Below, piece after piece: positions 23,955 through 30,404 of a stretch of DNA of 47,907 nucleotides. The notes under the pieces were generated by a model that saw nothing but the letters and a program-made list of their open reading frames with translations, searched no databases and had not been told where the DNA came from. Source of the stretch: an uncultured Christensenella sp. GTDB taxonomy: Bacteria > Bacillota > Clostridia > Christensenellales > Borkfalkiaceae. The stretch lies in assembly GCA_910579525.1 (NCBI GenBank), contig CAJTUK010000008.1, positions 1 through 47,907 of the forward strand. The letters run 5' to 3'. Every line of letters begins with the position of its first letter. The stretch's first letter is position 1. The translations under genes were made by a program, and so were the position numbers.

Positions 23955-24183
23955 TACTCTCTGTACACGTAAAACTGAGGCATTGAAATCAGACGTATTG
24001 AGTTTCGTAGTGTGCTCATATAAAACAAAACGCTGCCGTTAAGCATTGACAACGATAAATAATGTCGTCTTAACTCATTCGTTAATGAGTGAAGTTTGCT
24101 GGCTTACATTAAAGCTATAAAAGAGTGCTTGCTACACTTGCGGACTACTTGAAAGAAAGTGACAGCTCGGAGAGACGAGTATT
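23955..24183 (+). ncRNA. candidate structured RNA between the 23692 gene and tRNA-Ser
   Basis: A 260-nt gap with no gene. ATACTC (about 23955) can pair with GAGTAT (about 24178). Inside are CTCATT-CGTT-AATGAG and CTCG/CGAG. Weak on its own but in line with the other inter-tRNA RNAs. Confidence 0.35.
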
Positions 24184-24186
24184 TAT

Positions 24187-24276
24187 GGAGGGTTAAGCAT
24201 AGTTGGTACTGCCGCGGCTTGCTAAGCCGTTCTCCGTTAATTCGGAGCGTGGGTTCAAGTCCTACACCTTCCGCCA
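24187..24276 (+). tRNA. tRNA-Ser (anticodon GCT)
   Basis: Class II; acceptor GGAGGGT/ACCTTCC, loop TTGCTAA, variable arm CTCCG/CGGAG, T-arm GTGGG-TTCAAGT-CCTAC, CCA encoded. Confidence 0.92.
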
Positions 24277-24373
24277 AAGGTTCTCTCATCGGGTAACCGT
24301 GAGATTAAATATCGTGGGTATTCCTCGAAGCCGACTGGGAAGCAAATAATCCAACCCTGAGTATTTTTCGGGT

Positions 24374-24405
24374 TAAGTATGTGCGGTTGACTGACCTTAA
24401 AGTCA
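24374..24405 (+). repeat. delta repeat, copy 1
   Basis: GGTTAAGTATGTGCGGTTG followed by ACTGACCTTAAAGTC. A near copy lies at 25201. It sits just before tRNA-Asp. Internal pairing GACT/AGTC. Possibly a processing or binding element. Confidence 0.55.
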
Positions 24406-24410
24406 AATTT

Positions 24411-24487
24411 GGCTCGATAGCTCAGTTGGTTAGAGCGCCAGCCTGTCACGCTGGAGGTCACGGGTTCGATCCCCGTTCGAGTCGCCA
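24411..24487 (+). tRNA. tRNA-Asp (anticodon GTC)
   Basis: Acceptor GGCTCGA/TCGAGTC, loop CTGTCAC, T-arm ACGGG-TTCGATC-CCCGT, G73, CCA encoded. Confidence 0.94.
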
Positions 24488-24489
24488 AG

Positions 24490-24636
24490 AAAATATATAG
24501 GTGCCGTACTAAACATGAAGTGAAGTGTAAAGCAACACCCGCATTGAAACGGGGAAAGGATGGATAAAGTTGTTGACTGGGGCACTGGAAAATAACGATG
24601 CGTTAAATGGAGTTTGAGGAATAGCCTATATATTTT
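24490..24636 (+). ncRNA. gamma-family structured RNA, copy 1
   Basis: Twelve perfect pairs close it (AAAATATATAGG, 24490-24501, with CCTATATATTTT, 24625-24636). TGCC follows the 5' strand, and AAATGGAGTTTGAGGAATAG precedes the 3' strand. The copy at 25232 keeps both motifs with a different closing stem. Directly upstream of tRNA-Glu. Confidence 0.65.
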
Positions 24637-24640
24637 TTAT

Positions 24641-24718
24641 CGCCGCATAGACAAAATGGATAAAGTCACCACCCTTTCACGGTGGAGTTTGAGGGTTCGA
24701 CTCCCTCTGCGGTGACCA
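24641..24718 (+). tRNA. tRNA-Glu (anticodon TTC)
   Basis: Acceptor CGCCGCA/TGCGGTG, D-arm GAC/GTC, anticodon arm CCACC-CTTTCAC-GGTGG, T-arm GAGGG-TTCGACT-CCCTC, CCA encoded. Confidence 0.9.
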
Positions 24719-24720
24719 AT

Positions 24721-24796
24721 GCTGGATTAGCTCAATTGGCAGAGCAATCGCCTTGTAAGCGATAGGTTGTCGGTTCAACTCCGACATCCAGCTCCA
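24721..24796 (+). tRNA. tRNA-Thr (anticodon TGT)
   Basis: Acceptor GCTGGAT/ATCCAGC, loop CTTGTAA, T-arm GTCGG-TTCAACT-CCGAC, CCA encoded. Confidence 0.93.
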
Positions 24797-24797
24797 C

Positions 24798-24873
24798 TGG
24801 CAAGTACCCAAGTGGTGATGGGGCTGGTCTTATAAACCAGTTGCCGATGGTTCGATTCCATCCTTGCCAACCA
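24798..24873 (+). tRNA. tRNA-Ile (anticodon TAT)
   Basis: Acceptor TGGCAAG/CTTGCCA, anticodon arm CTGGT-CTTATAA-ACCAG, T-arm GATGG-TTCGATT-CCATC, CCA encoded. A UAU anticodon for AUA is unusual in bacteria, where a modified CAU is the rule. Confidence 0.88.
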
Positions 24874-24876
24874 TAT

Positions 24877-24956
24877 GGGGCTGAGAAAGGTTTCGACTAC
24901 GATTAAAACCAAAGTGAATTCGTAGGACTTGGGTTCAAATCCCAACAGCTCCACCA
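24877..24956 (+). ncRNA. mini-tmRNA-like RNA: tmRNA tRNA-like domain without mRNA domain (80 nt)
   Basis: The acceptor GGGGCTG/CAGCTCC with the G3-U70 pair, A73 and encoded CCA is the tmRNA (alanine) acceptor. The D-loop part GGTTTCGAC matches the tmRNA GGATTCGAC. GGAC precedes the T-arm TTGGG-TTCAAAT-CCCAA, again as in tmRNA. Instead of the long tag-coding and pseudoknot domain there is one stem, CTACGA/TTCGTAG, with a loop of about 17 nt that has no tag frame. It cannot be a normal ssrA product. A decoy or an alanine-accepting RNA are options. Confidence 0.75.
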
Positions 24957-24960
24957 CCCT

Positions 24961-25153
24961 TCAGAGGCTCAAACAGCTATGCTAACCTGTAATACATACT
25001 GTTAGGCATTTGCTGATAGCGAATGTATCGCGACAACCTGTACAACAAATTCAGATATTGCATGAAGCCCGCTGGCGCGTGCTCGTGAATATCCGATTTG
25101 TTAACGAACTTATTGTGAGGTAATAAGTTCCCCAATTGTGTTTAAGCCTTTGA
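24961..25153 (+). ncRNA. alpha-family structured RNA, copy 3 (193 nt)
   Basis: Closed by TCAGAGGCTCAAACA (24961-24975) with TGTTTAAGCCTTTGA (25139-25153), one mismatch. The hairpins CTAAC/GTTAG and CATTTGC-TGATA-GCGAATG correspond to those of copies 1 and 2 with compensating bases. Then come ACAAAT/ATTTGT with inner GATATT/AATATC, and GAACTTATT/AATAAGTTC. Confidence 0.75.
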
Positions 25154-25200
25154 GGTCGTCCTTCGGAGTGAGCAAATGTTCCACCTATGACGTTAAAAGC

Positions 25201-25232
25201 GGGTAAGTATGGCGGTTAGCTGACCTTAAAGC
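25201..25232 (+). repeat. delta repeat, copy 2
   Basis: GGGTAAGTATGGCGGTTAGC then TGACCTTAAAGCG, close to the copy at 24374. Directly precedes gamma copy 2. Confidence 0.55.
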
Positions 25233-25344
25233 GTTGTTGGTGCCACGAAGCTCGTATGGCTATGATACGAGAAAAATCACGCCGTGGGTTGAAGGAGCGG
25301 TCAAATAGCAGCTGTGGTAAATGGAGTTTGATGAACAGCCAACG
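25232..25344 (+). ncRNA. gamma-family structured RNA, copy 2
   Basis: CGTTG-TTGG followed by TGCC at the 5' end and AAATGGAGTTTGATGAACAG followed by CCAACG at the 3' end mirror copy 1 with a changed closing stem. Inside, CTCGTAT/ATACGAG. Directly upstream of tRNA-Gln, as copy 1 is upstream of tRNA-Glu. Confidence 0.6.
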
Positions 25345-25351
25345 ATTTTAT

Positions 25352-25425
25352 AGGGGCGTAGCGTAACGGTAGCGCACGGGACTTTGACTCCCGCAGCGAT
25401 GGTTCGAGTCCATCCGCCCCTGCCA
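25352..25425 (+). tRNA. tRNA-Gln (anticodon TTG)
   Basis: Acceptor AGGGGCG/CGCCCCT, anticodon arm CGGGA-CTTTGAC-TCCCG, T-arm GATGG-TTCGAGT-CCATC, CCA encoded. Confidence 0.92.
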
Positions 25426-25499
25426 ACAGTATTGTATTAGTTAATTCGTGACAGACTTTTACAAACTGAGATAAAGAATACATATATAGGAGACTTTTT

Positions 25500-25727
25500 A
25501 TGGACAAGAATGTTCCCAGCACAGCGACACCGGCAACACCTACAGCAGAAGAACTTTGCGGCTCGGCAAATATCCTCGACACCGTGCATCTCAAGAACCT
25601 CGTAGACGACCTCTCGAAGCTTTACAGCACATCGGTTAACACCAAGGTTGCAAGAGACTCGAAAGTTGTGGCAGAGAAACGCCTCATTCAGGCAATCCGC
25701 GCCAATCTTGACCGTTACGACGGCTAA
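25500..25727 (+). CDS. small hypothetical protein inside the tRNA array, 75 aa
   Basis: ATG after ATAGGAG. A threonine/alanine/proline-rich N-terminus, then a helical charged segment (LVDDLSKLYSTSVNTKVAR). Not recognised. Confidence 0.75.
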   Translation: MDKNVPSTATPATPTAEELCGSANILDTVHLKNLVDDLSKLYSTSVNTKVARDSKVVAEKRLIQAIRANLDRYDG

Positions 25728-25737
25728 GCAAAAGAAC

Positions 25738-25767
25738 ATTTGTAATAGACCTTATGCTATTACAAAT
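25738..25767 (+). terminator. perfect 11-bp hairpin
   Basis: ATTTGTAATAG and CTATTACAAAT around an 8-nt loop, directly between the 25500 gene and the mini-tRNA. No T tract, so it may be a processing or protective stem rather than a terminator. Confidence 0.45.
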
Positions 25768-25770
25768 CAC

Positions 25771-25827
25771 TGGGGTGTAGGGTCATACGGCTATTCGTAA
25801 TAGGTTCAATCCCTATCACCCCAACCA
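25771..25827 (+). ncRNA. arm-deficient mini-tRNA (57 nt)
   Basis: Perfect acceptor stem TGGGGTG/CACCCCA, A73 and encoded CCA, and a normal T-arm ATAGG-TTCAATC-CCTAT, but only 22 nt between them, forming one short hairpin (TACG-GCTATT-CGTA). One of the D and anticodon arms is missing. It resembles a tRNA minihelix that could still be aminoacylated, or a tRNA mimic. Confidence 0.65.
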
Positions 25828-25871
25828 ATGCGATTATGTACACTCCTTTTTAACATCACATCATTTAAGAC

Positions 25872-25948
25872 ACATACAGCGACTTTATTAGAAAGTTAAC
25901 AGATGAGGACAAACTCGCTGGCGAGCTGTCCACGTTCTAACCGTATGT
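25872..25948 (+). ncRNA. stem-closed RNA with an ACAGCGA motif
   Basis: Nested stems: ACATAC/GTATGT, TTAGAA/TTCTAA, GGACA/TGTCC, CTCGC/GCGAG. The 5' side reads ACATACAGCGACTTT, close to the motif of the RNAs upstream of the Ro-like gene. Confidence 0.55.
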
Positions 25949-26077
25949 TAGATGACTTTTGGCAAAGCCAAATGATTTATGCTTAAAACAGCATACGTTC
26001 CCGCGAAAGCAACTGAGAGCGGTTAAGAACGTTACGTTGGTTGTCCCCTTAGGCGGTATCGATGTGTCTTGTCTTTT
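25949..26077. other. inter-tRNA spacer
   Basis: No gene or clear RNA fold recognised. A few short inverted repeats only. Confidence 0.4.
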
Positions 26078-26153
26078 ATCCGCGTAGCTCAGTTGGTAGA
26101 GCACTTGACTTTTAGCCAAGGCGTCGTGAGTTCAATTCTCGCCGCGGGCACCA
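26078..26153 (+). tRNA. tRNA-Lys (anticodon TTT)
   Basis: D-arm GCTC/GAGC, loop CTTTTAG, T-arm GTGAG-TTCAATT-CTCGC, CCA encoded. The first acceptor pair is an A-C mismatch and the last anticodon-stem pair is A-C, so it is slightly degenerate. Confidence 0.85.
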
Positions 26154-26154
26154 T

Positions 26155-26226
26155 TAGAGAGATGTTAGTTCGACTCCAACACCGTCCCCCTGGGGCGGCT
26201 CGCTCAATGTGAGGTAGGATACTCTA
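26155..26226 (+). ncRNA. tRNA-half-like RNA in permuted order
   Basis: A T-arm (GTTAG-TTCGACT-CCAAC) is followed by CCGTCCC, a 3-nt loop and GGGGCGG, which pair like the two acceptor strands. TAGAG (26155) pairs with CTCTA (26222), where an anticodon stem would close. This is the order of a circularly permuted tRNA (3' half first). One A is extra between T-stem and acceptor, so chance cannot be excluded. Confidence 0.35.
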
Positions 26227-26231
26227 TTTAT

Positions 26232-26306
26232 GCAGGTATGGTCAAAAGGCTACGACGTCTGCCTTCCAAGCAGAAAGTGCGAGTTCAATTCTCGCTACCT
26301 GCTCCA
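26232..26306 (+). tRNA. tRNA-Gly (anticodon TCC)
   Basis: Acceptor GCAGGTA/TACCTGC, anticodon arm TCTGC-CTTCCAA-GCAGA, T-arm GCGAG-TTCAATT-CTCGC, T73, CCA encoded. Confidence 0.92.
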
Positions 26307-26470
26307 GCGTGTTCATTCGTGCAGGAGTGACACAGAACCCTCTTTCTAAGAGCACCGGCGCTCATAGTGGCTGCAAAACACACTATGACCAAGAAACGTC
26401 AGGGTACGTGCCGCCCTACTCGTTTGCTCGCGAGCAAGAGAAATCTTGGACGATTTGAGAGAGGTAACAT
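26307..26470 (+). other. 164-nt inter-tRNA stretch with hairpins
   Basis: Contains CATAGTG/CACTATG around 26369-26386 and the 14-bp palindrome TTGCTCGCGAGCAA around 26424. No gene. Possibly another small RNA. Confidence 0.35.
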
Positions 26471-26547
26471 CAGGATGTAGTCGAATTGGCATAGACATCG
26501 GGCTTAAACCCCGTGTTTTGTGGGTTCAACTCCCACCATCCTGACCA
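26471..26547 (+). tRNA. tRNA-Leu (anticodon TAA), short variable loop
   Basis: Acceptor CAGGATG/CATCCTG, A73, loop CTTAAAC, T-arm TGGG/CCCA, CCA encoded. Bacterial tRNA-Leu is normally class II with a long variable arm; here the variable region is only about 6 nt (GTTTTG). Confidence 0.88.
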
Positions 26548-26551
26548 ACGA

Positions 26552-26671
26552 GGGTTAGAGCAAATGAATCCGCAGCCCTAAATGAAGTTTTGGATTCTGC
26601 GATAGAAGTACAATATCGCACCAAGCTTCGGCGCTAAATTGTGGGATATGCCGTTCGGGTCACGTTAACCC
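26552..26671 (+). ncRNA. candidate structured RNA between Leu tRNAs
   Basis: GGGTTA/TAACCC closes it; GAATCC/GGATTC and TGCGATA/TATCGCA are inside. AAATGAAGTTTTGG resembles the gamma-family AAATGGAGTTTGAGG, so it may be a divergent third copy. Confidence 0.45.
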
Positions 26672-26677
26672 GCCATT

Positions 26678-26754
26678 GGGAGAGTGACGGAATTGGCATA
26701 CGTACCAGTCTCAAACACTGGGTTTTGAGAGTTCAAGTCTCTCCTCTCCCACCA
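26678..26754 (+). tRNA. tRNA-Leu (anticodon CAA), short variable loop
   Basis: Acceptor GGGAGAG/CTCTCCC, A73, anticodon arm CCAGT-CTCAAAC-ACTGG, variable region TTTTG, CCA encoded. Confidence 0.9.
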
Positions 26755-26757
26755 CAT

Positions 26758-26834
26758 CGGAGTGTAGCCGAATTGGCATAGGCGGCTGACTTAGGATCAG
26801 CATTTTGGGGGTTCGACTCCTCTCACTCCGACCA
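26758..26834 (+). tRNA. tRNA-Leu (anticodon TAG), short variable loop
   Basis: Acceptor CGGAGTG/CACTCCG, A73, anticodon arm GCTGA-CTTAGGA-TCAGC, variable region ATTTTG, CCA encoded. Confidence 0.9.
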
Positions 26835-26857
26835 ACATAACAAACAAGGCAGGAACC

Positions 26858-27292
26858 ATGAACACATTAGAAATTGAAAAACAGCTTGCATGGGCTTATG
26901 ATTATAAACCATTGCCACCAGCATTATCAAAGCAATATAGGGAGCTGTTTATGGCTAATATACCAAGTGGGCTTTTAATTACTGGTGCCACACAACCACT
27001 ATTTACACTGAAAGGCACACAAATTTGTTCTGGTTATGACAGAATTGTTGTTGGAGATTATGGCGCATTCATAGAGTTCTCTGAGGAACAAGTATCAAAT
27101 GATTTTATATGTAAACACGGCGAGGAATTTCGCCTTATGGATAACCGCTATAATTGTAAATACATTTGGCTCACTCTTAATGATGGTAGTGATATTAAAA
27201 TTTATCATCAAATTAAGACGGTTAAATATGCGGACTATAAAGTAGGAAAATATTATATTAGTCCACACGAAGTGTCCATCAACGGGGCGTAG
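26858..27292 (+). CDS. hypothetical protein inside the tRNA array, 144 aa
   Basis: ATG after GCAGGAA. Contains RIVVGDYGAFIEFSEEQ, a pattern I associate with phage hypothetical proteins. More AT-rich than its neighbours. Its last 10 nt overlap tRNA-Pro; the stop codon TAG is positions 8-10 of the tRNA. Confidence 0.8.
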   Translation: MNTLEIEKQLAWAYDYKPLPPALSKQYRELFMANIPSGLLITGATQPLFTLKGTQICSGYDRIVVGDYGAFIEFSEEQVSNDFICKHGEEFRLMDNRYNCKYIWLTLNDGSDIKIYHQIKTVKYADYKVGKYYISPHEVSINGA

Positions 27293-27359
27293 CACAGTTT
27301 GGTAGTGCGTATGATTTGGGATCATAAGGTCGCAGGTTCAAATCCTGTCGCTCCGACCA
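27283..27359 (+). tRNA. tRNA-Pro (anticodon TGG)
   Basis: Acceptor CGGGGCG/CGCTCCG, anticodon arm TATGA-TTTGGGA-TCATA, T-arm GCAGG-TTCAAAT-CCTGT, CCA encoded. Overlaps the end of the 26858 gene. Confidence 0.92.
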
Positions 27360-27370
27360 CAACAAAAGAC

Positions 27371-27391
27371 GACGAACGAGATTCGTTCGTC
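27371..27391 (+). terminator. hairpin after the last tRNA
   Basis: GACGAACGA and TCGTTCGTC around a 3-nt loop, then GCAAAAGTTTTCC. Likely end of the tRNA transcript, though the T tract is short. Confidence 0.55.
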
Positions 27392-27422
27392 GCAAAAGTT
27401 TTCCGCGCGCGAGGACACATAT

Positions 27423-27584
27423 ATGAATGATACATACATTATCAAATTTTACGAACTTGACAAAAACGACTACACAACTGAAACGGTTGATGCGCAGTCG
27501 TTTGAGGATGCGCTTGAACACGCTCGGCGCATACAGACAAAAGAACAAATACTCACAGAAATAAAAATTCAGGAGGAACAATGA
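27423..27584 (+). CDS. small hypothetical protein, 53 aa
   Basis: Begins MNDTYIIKFYEL and ends in KIQEEQ. Its stop overlaps the nicotinamidase start (ATGA), so translation is coupled. A GAGG lies about 10 nt before the ATG. Compact alpha/beta composition; not recognised. Leads the NAD operon. Confidence 0.65.
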   Translation: MNDTYIIKFYELDKNDYTTETVDAQSFEDALEHARRIQTKEQILTEIKIQEEQ

Positions 27585-28114
27585 AAGTTTTAGTTGTTGT
27601 TGATATGCAGAACGACTTTATTGACGGCTCGTTAGCCAACCCGTTGGCGCAAGCAATCGTCAAAAAAGTTGCGAAGTATATCTCAAAGTTTGAGGGGTTA
27701 ATCGTCTTTACAAGAGATACCCACGACAAAGACTACCTTAACACAAGAGAAGGCAAGCACCTTCCCGTCCCCCACTGCATAGCACAGACGGATGGCTGGC
27801 GGATTAACAGCGAAATCCTTAAAGCTGCGGAAGAAAACAAAAAGGCACGAATTGCTATCGTAAACAAATCGACCTTTGCAGCTGGGACAAGTTTATACGT
27901 CTGCATTCAAACTATTTGCGAGAAGCCCGAAGTATTGGAGTTCTGCGGAACTTGCACCGACATTTGTGTTGTATCAAACGTGCTTGCTATGATAGGTGCT
28001 TTCAAGGAAGCACAAATCATCGTACACAAAGATTTGTGTGCAGGACTTACCGAAGACAAACATAACGCCGCACTGGAAGTAATGCGCAGTTGTCAAGTCG
28101 AGGTGGTCAAATGA
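27581..28114 (+). CDS. pncA: nicotinamidase / isochorismatase-family hydrolase, 177 aa
   Basis: Isochorismatase fold with the catalytic triad visible: D8 in VVDMQNDF, a lysine in VNKSTF and a cysteine in CGTCTDICVVSN. It turns nicotinamide into nicotinate for NAD salvage. The neighbours (PRPP synthetase, NAMPT-like, NadE) support this over isochorismatase. Shares ATGA overlaps with both neighbours. Confidence 0.85.
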   Translation: MKVLVVVDMQNDFIDGSLANPLAQAIVKKVAKYISKFEGLIVFTRDTHDKDYLNTREGKHLPVPHCIAQTDGWRINSEILKAAEENKKARIAIVNKSTFAAGTSLYVCIQTICEKPEVLEFCGTCTDICVVSNVLAMIGAFKEAQIIVHKDLCAGLTEDKHNAALEVMRSCQVEVVK

Positions 28115-28908
28115 TTACAGTCAATGAAGAAATTATGAAGCAAGAAGCCTTCGGTGACAATACGCTTAAATGCGTAGCCCCAAGGTTCTCCAATGACTCC
28201 AAAGACACCGTGAACATCAAATGGTGCTACGACAACGATGCAGAGCTTTTTTGCTTATGGAGCATCGTGAGACATATTCAGGAACAGTATCCTGACGTAC
28301 AACTAACTTTGACAATGCCATACATACCTCACGCAAGACAAGACAGAAACGTAAGCGGCAGATTGTTCACTCTCAAATATTTTGCAGAACAGATTAACGC
28401 TATGCGGTTTAAGCGTGTTTACGTACTTGATCCGCACTCTGATGTTTCCATCGCGCTCTTGGACAGGGTTGAGGAAATTGATTTGCCGTTCTTAGTACAT
28501 ATCCCTGGCGAAAACAGGGTTGCCACAGTGATGTTCCCTGACAGCGGCGCGGCTAAGAAATATTCTCATCGTTACTCTTTAGAAAAGCAAGACAATCCAT
28601 TTATCATCGGTAATAAGCACCGCAACGCCGAAGGTCGTATTGAAAGTTACGAACTTCTGAACTTTGTTCACGGAACCAAAAAAGTTGTAATCCGCGACGA
28701 TATTTGCAGCTATGGCGGAACGTTCGTATCTGCGGCAAAAGAACTCCGCAAGCGCGGCGTGGAAGAAATTATCCTCGTTGTTGCACACTGCGAAAACAAT
28801 ATTCTTAAAGGCGAAGTGTTTTACTACATAGACAAGGTGTATACGACTGACAGTATTTGCACGGTCACTCATCCGAAGCTCGTTGTGGCAAACGCATATA
28901 GGAGCTAA
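28111..28908 (+). CDS. prs: ribose-phosphate pyrophosphokinase family (PRPP synthetase-like), 265 aa
   Basis: The start at 28111 overlaps the pncA stop. The RQDR catalytic loop and the PRPP-binding motif in VIRDDICSYGGT are present, as is DPHS. Shorter than cellular Prs (about 310 aa), as in phage forms. It should supply PRPP to the next enzyme. In NARP1 phage systems a related enzyme (Adps) instead pyrophosphorylates ADP-ribose; that activity cannot be excluded here. Confidence 0.85.
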   Translation: MITVNEEIMKQEAFGDNTLKCVAPRFSNDSKDTVNIKWCYDNDAELFCLWSIVRHIQEQYPDVQLTLTMPYIPHARQDRNVSGRLFTLKYFAEQINAMRFKRVYVLDPHSDVSIALLDRVEEIDLPFLVHIPGENRVATVMFPDSGAAKKYSHRYSLEKQDNPFIIGNKHRNAEGRIESYELLNFVHGTKKVVIRDDICSYGGTFVSAAKELRKRGVEEIILVVAHCENNILKGEVFYYIDKVYTTDSICTVTHPKLVVANAYRS

Positions 28909-28910
28909 AA

Positions 28911-30404
28911 ATGTACAGAATTAACCCACTTTTAGAAAGTGACTTCTATAAGCAAGTTCACTGGAACCAATACCCAAAAGGCATAACGAAAGTCGTAAGC
29001 TACTTTGTGCCGAGAATGAGTCGATTAAAGTACGATAAACATCTCATTATGTTCGGCTTACAATCATTCATTAAAGAATATCTCATCGAAGATTTCAACG
29101 AGTTCTTTTTCTCTCGTCCTAAGAAAGACGTCATACGCGAGTATAAGCACCTTCTCGACAACACTCTTGGCGAGGGGCTGTGCGGCATAGAGCGCGTTGC
29201 AGAGTTGCACGATTTGGGCTATCTTCCTATCGAAATTAAGGCTCTCGCGGAAGGAACGCTCGTACCTATCGGCGTCCCCATGTTCGAGATAAGTAACACC
29301 CATCCCGACTTTGCCTGGCTTACAAACGCCTTGGAATCTGTAATAAGCTGCGAAATGTGGCACGCTATGATTTCCGCAAACGTCGGATACAAGTACAGAA
29401 AAATTGTAGACCACTTCTACGAATTGAGTTGCGACGATAACATCCCCCGCAGAAAAGCTCTTGGAGATTTCTCTATGAGGGGTCAAGAGTCGAAGCGCAG
29501 CGCATACAAATCTTCCGCCGGTTGGCTGTTGTCTTTTGTGAACACAGCAACGGTTCCGGCGATAGATTATCTGGAGAGATATTACAACTGTGACTGTGAA
29601 AAGGAAGAAGTCGGATTCGGCTCGGTGTCAACCGAACATTCCGTAATGTGTAGCAACTTCGCAGTTGACGGCGATGAAATCACTATGATTAAGCGCCTGC
29701 TCACAGAAACTTATCCCAATACGTCTTTCAGTATGGTAAGCGACAGTTACGATTATTGGAACTTGGTAGACAACATACTGCCGATGTGCAAGAAAGAAAT
29801 CCTTGAACATAACGGCTGTCTTTTGGTGCGCGGCGACTCTGGCGACCCCGTAGAGGTAGTCACAAAGACCGTGTTCCATCTTTGGGAGCAGTTCGGTGGA
29901 ACTACCAATTCAAAGGGTTACAAAGTTCTGAACCCTCATATTAAGGCGATATACGGCGATAGCATTACACCACAGAGAGCGGAAGCAATTTACACTATTT
30001 TGGTTAACAACGGCTTTGCGGCAAGCAACGTTGCGCTTGGTGTTGGTAGCTTCTCGATGCAGTGTCTTGAATCCTACGAGGAACACGCGGCTATCCCGAC
30101 ATTCAACCCATATACAAGAGACACGTTCGGCATCGCTATTAAAGCAACCTACGCCGAAGACAAAGACGGCAAGCCTATTATGATTTTCAAAAATCCCAAA
30201 GAGGCTTCCTTCAAAAAGTCACACAAAGGCTGTGTGGTCGTTTTAACGGGGGCTGACGGCGCGTTAACAAGTGAAGACGAACACGACTTCAAAGAGACCT
30301 ATCGTGCCGACAATGCCTTAAAAACGGTCTTTAACGATGGCAAGATGATACTTGAGTACAGTCTTGCTGAGATCAGAAAAAGACTTTACGGAAGTGAATT
30401 TTAA
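28911..30404 (+). CDS. nadV: nicotinamide phosphoribosyltransferase (NAMPT/NadV-like), 497 aa
   Basis: Size and motifs fit NAMPT: DFSMRGQES, STEHSVM, SDSYDYWN, LLVRGDSGDPVEV and GVGSFSMQ. It makes NMN from nicotinamide and PRPP. Phages such as KVP40 carry nadV. The presence of pncA and nadE in the same operon makes a nicotinate-using activity possible too, so the operon may feed both branches. Confidence 0.88.
   Translation: MYRINPLLESDFYKQVHWNQYPKGITKVVSYFVPRMSRLKYDKHLIMFGLQSFIKEYLIEDFNEFFFSRPKKDVIREYKHLLDNTLGEGLCGIERVAELHDLGYLPIEIKALAEGTLVPIGVPMFEISNTHPDFAWLTNALESVISCEMWHAMISANVGYKYRKIVDHFYELSCDDNIPRRKALGDFSMRGQESKRSAYKSSAGWLLSFVNTATVPAIDYLERYYNCDCEKEEVGFGSVSTEHSVMCSNFAVDGDEITMIKRLLTETYPNTSFSMVSDSYDYWNLVDNILPMCKKEILEHNGCLLVRGDSGDPVEVVTKTVFHLWEQFGGTTNSKGYKVLNPHIKAIYGDSITPQRAEAIYTILVNNGFAASNVALGVGSFSMQCLESYEEHAAIPTFNPYTRDTFGIAIKATYAEDKDGKPIMIFKNPKEASFKKSHKGCVVVLTGADGALTSEDEHDFKETYRADNALKTVFNDGKMILEYSLAEIRKRLYGSEF

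Noticed and set aside
24104..24957. Minus-strand open frames over the tRNA genes with words such as GLEPT and GIEPV
   Set aside because: These are the well-known false proteins read from the antisense of tRNA T-arms; the tRNAs on the + strand explain the sequence.
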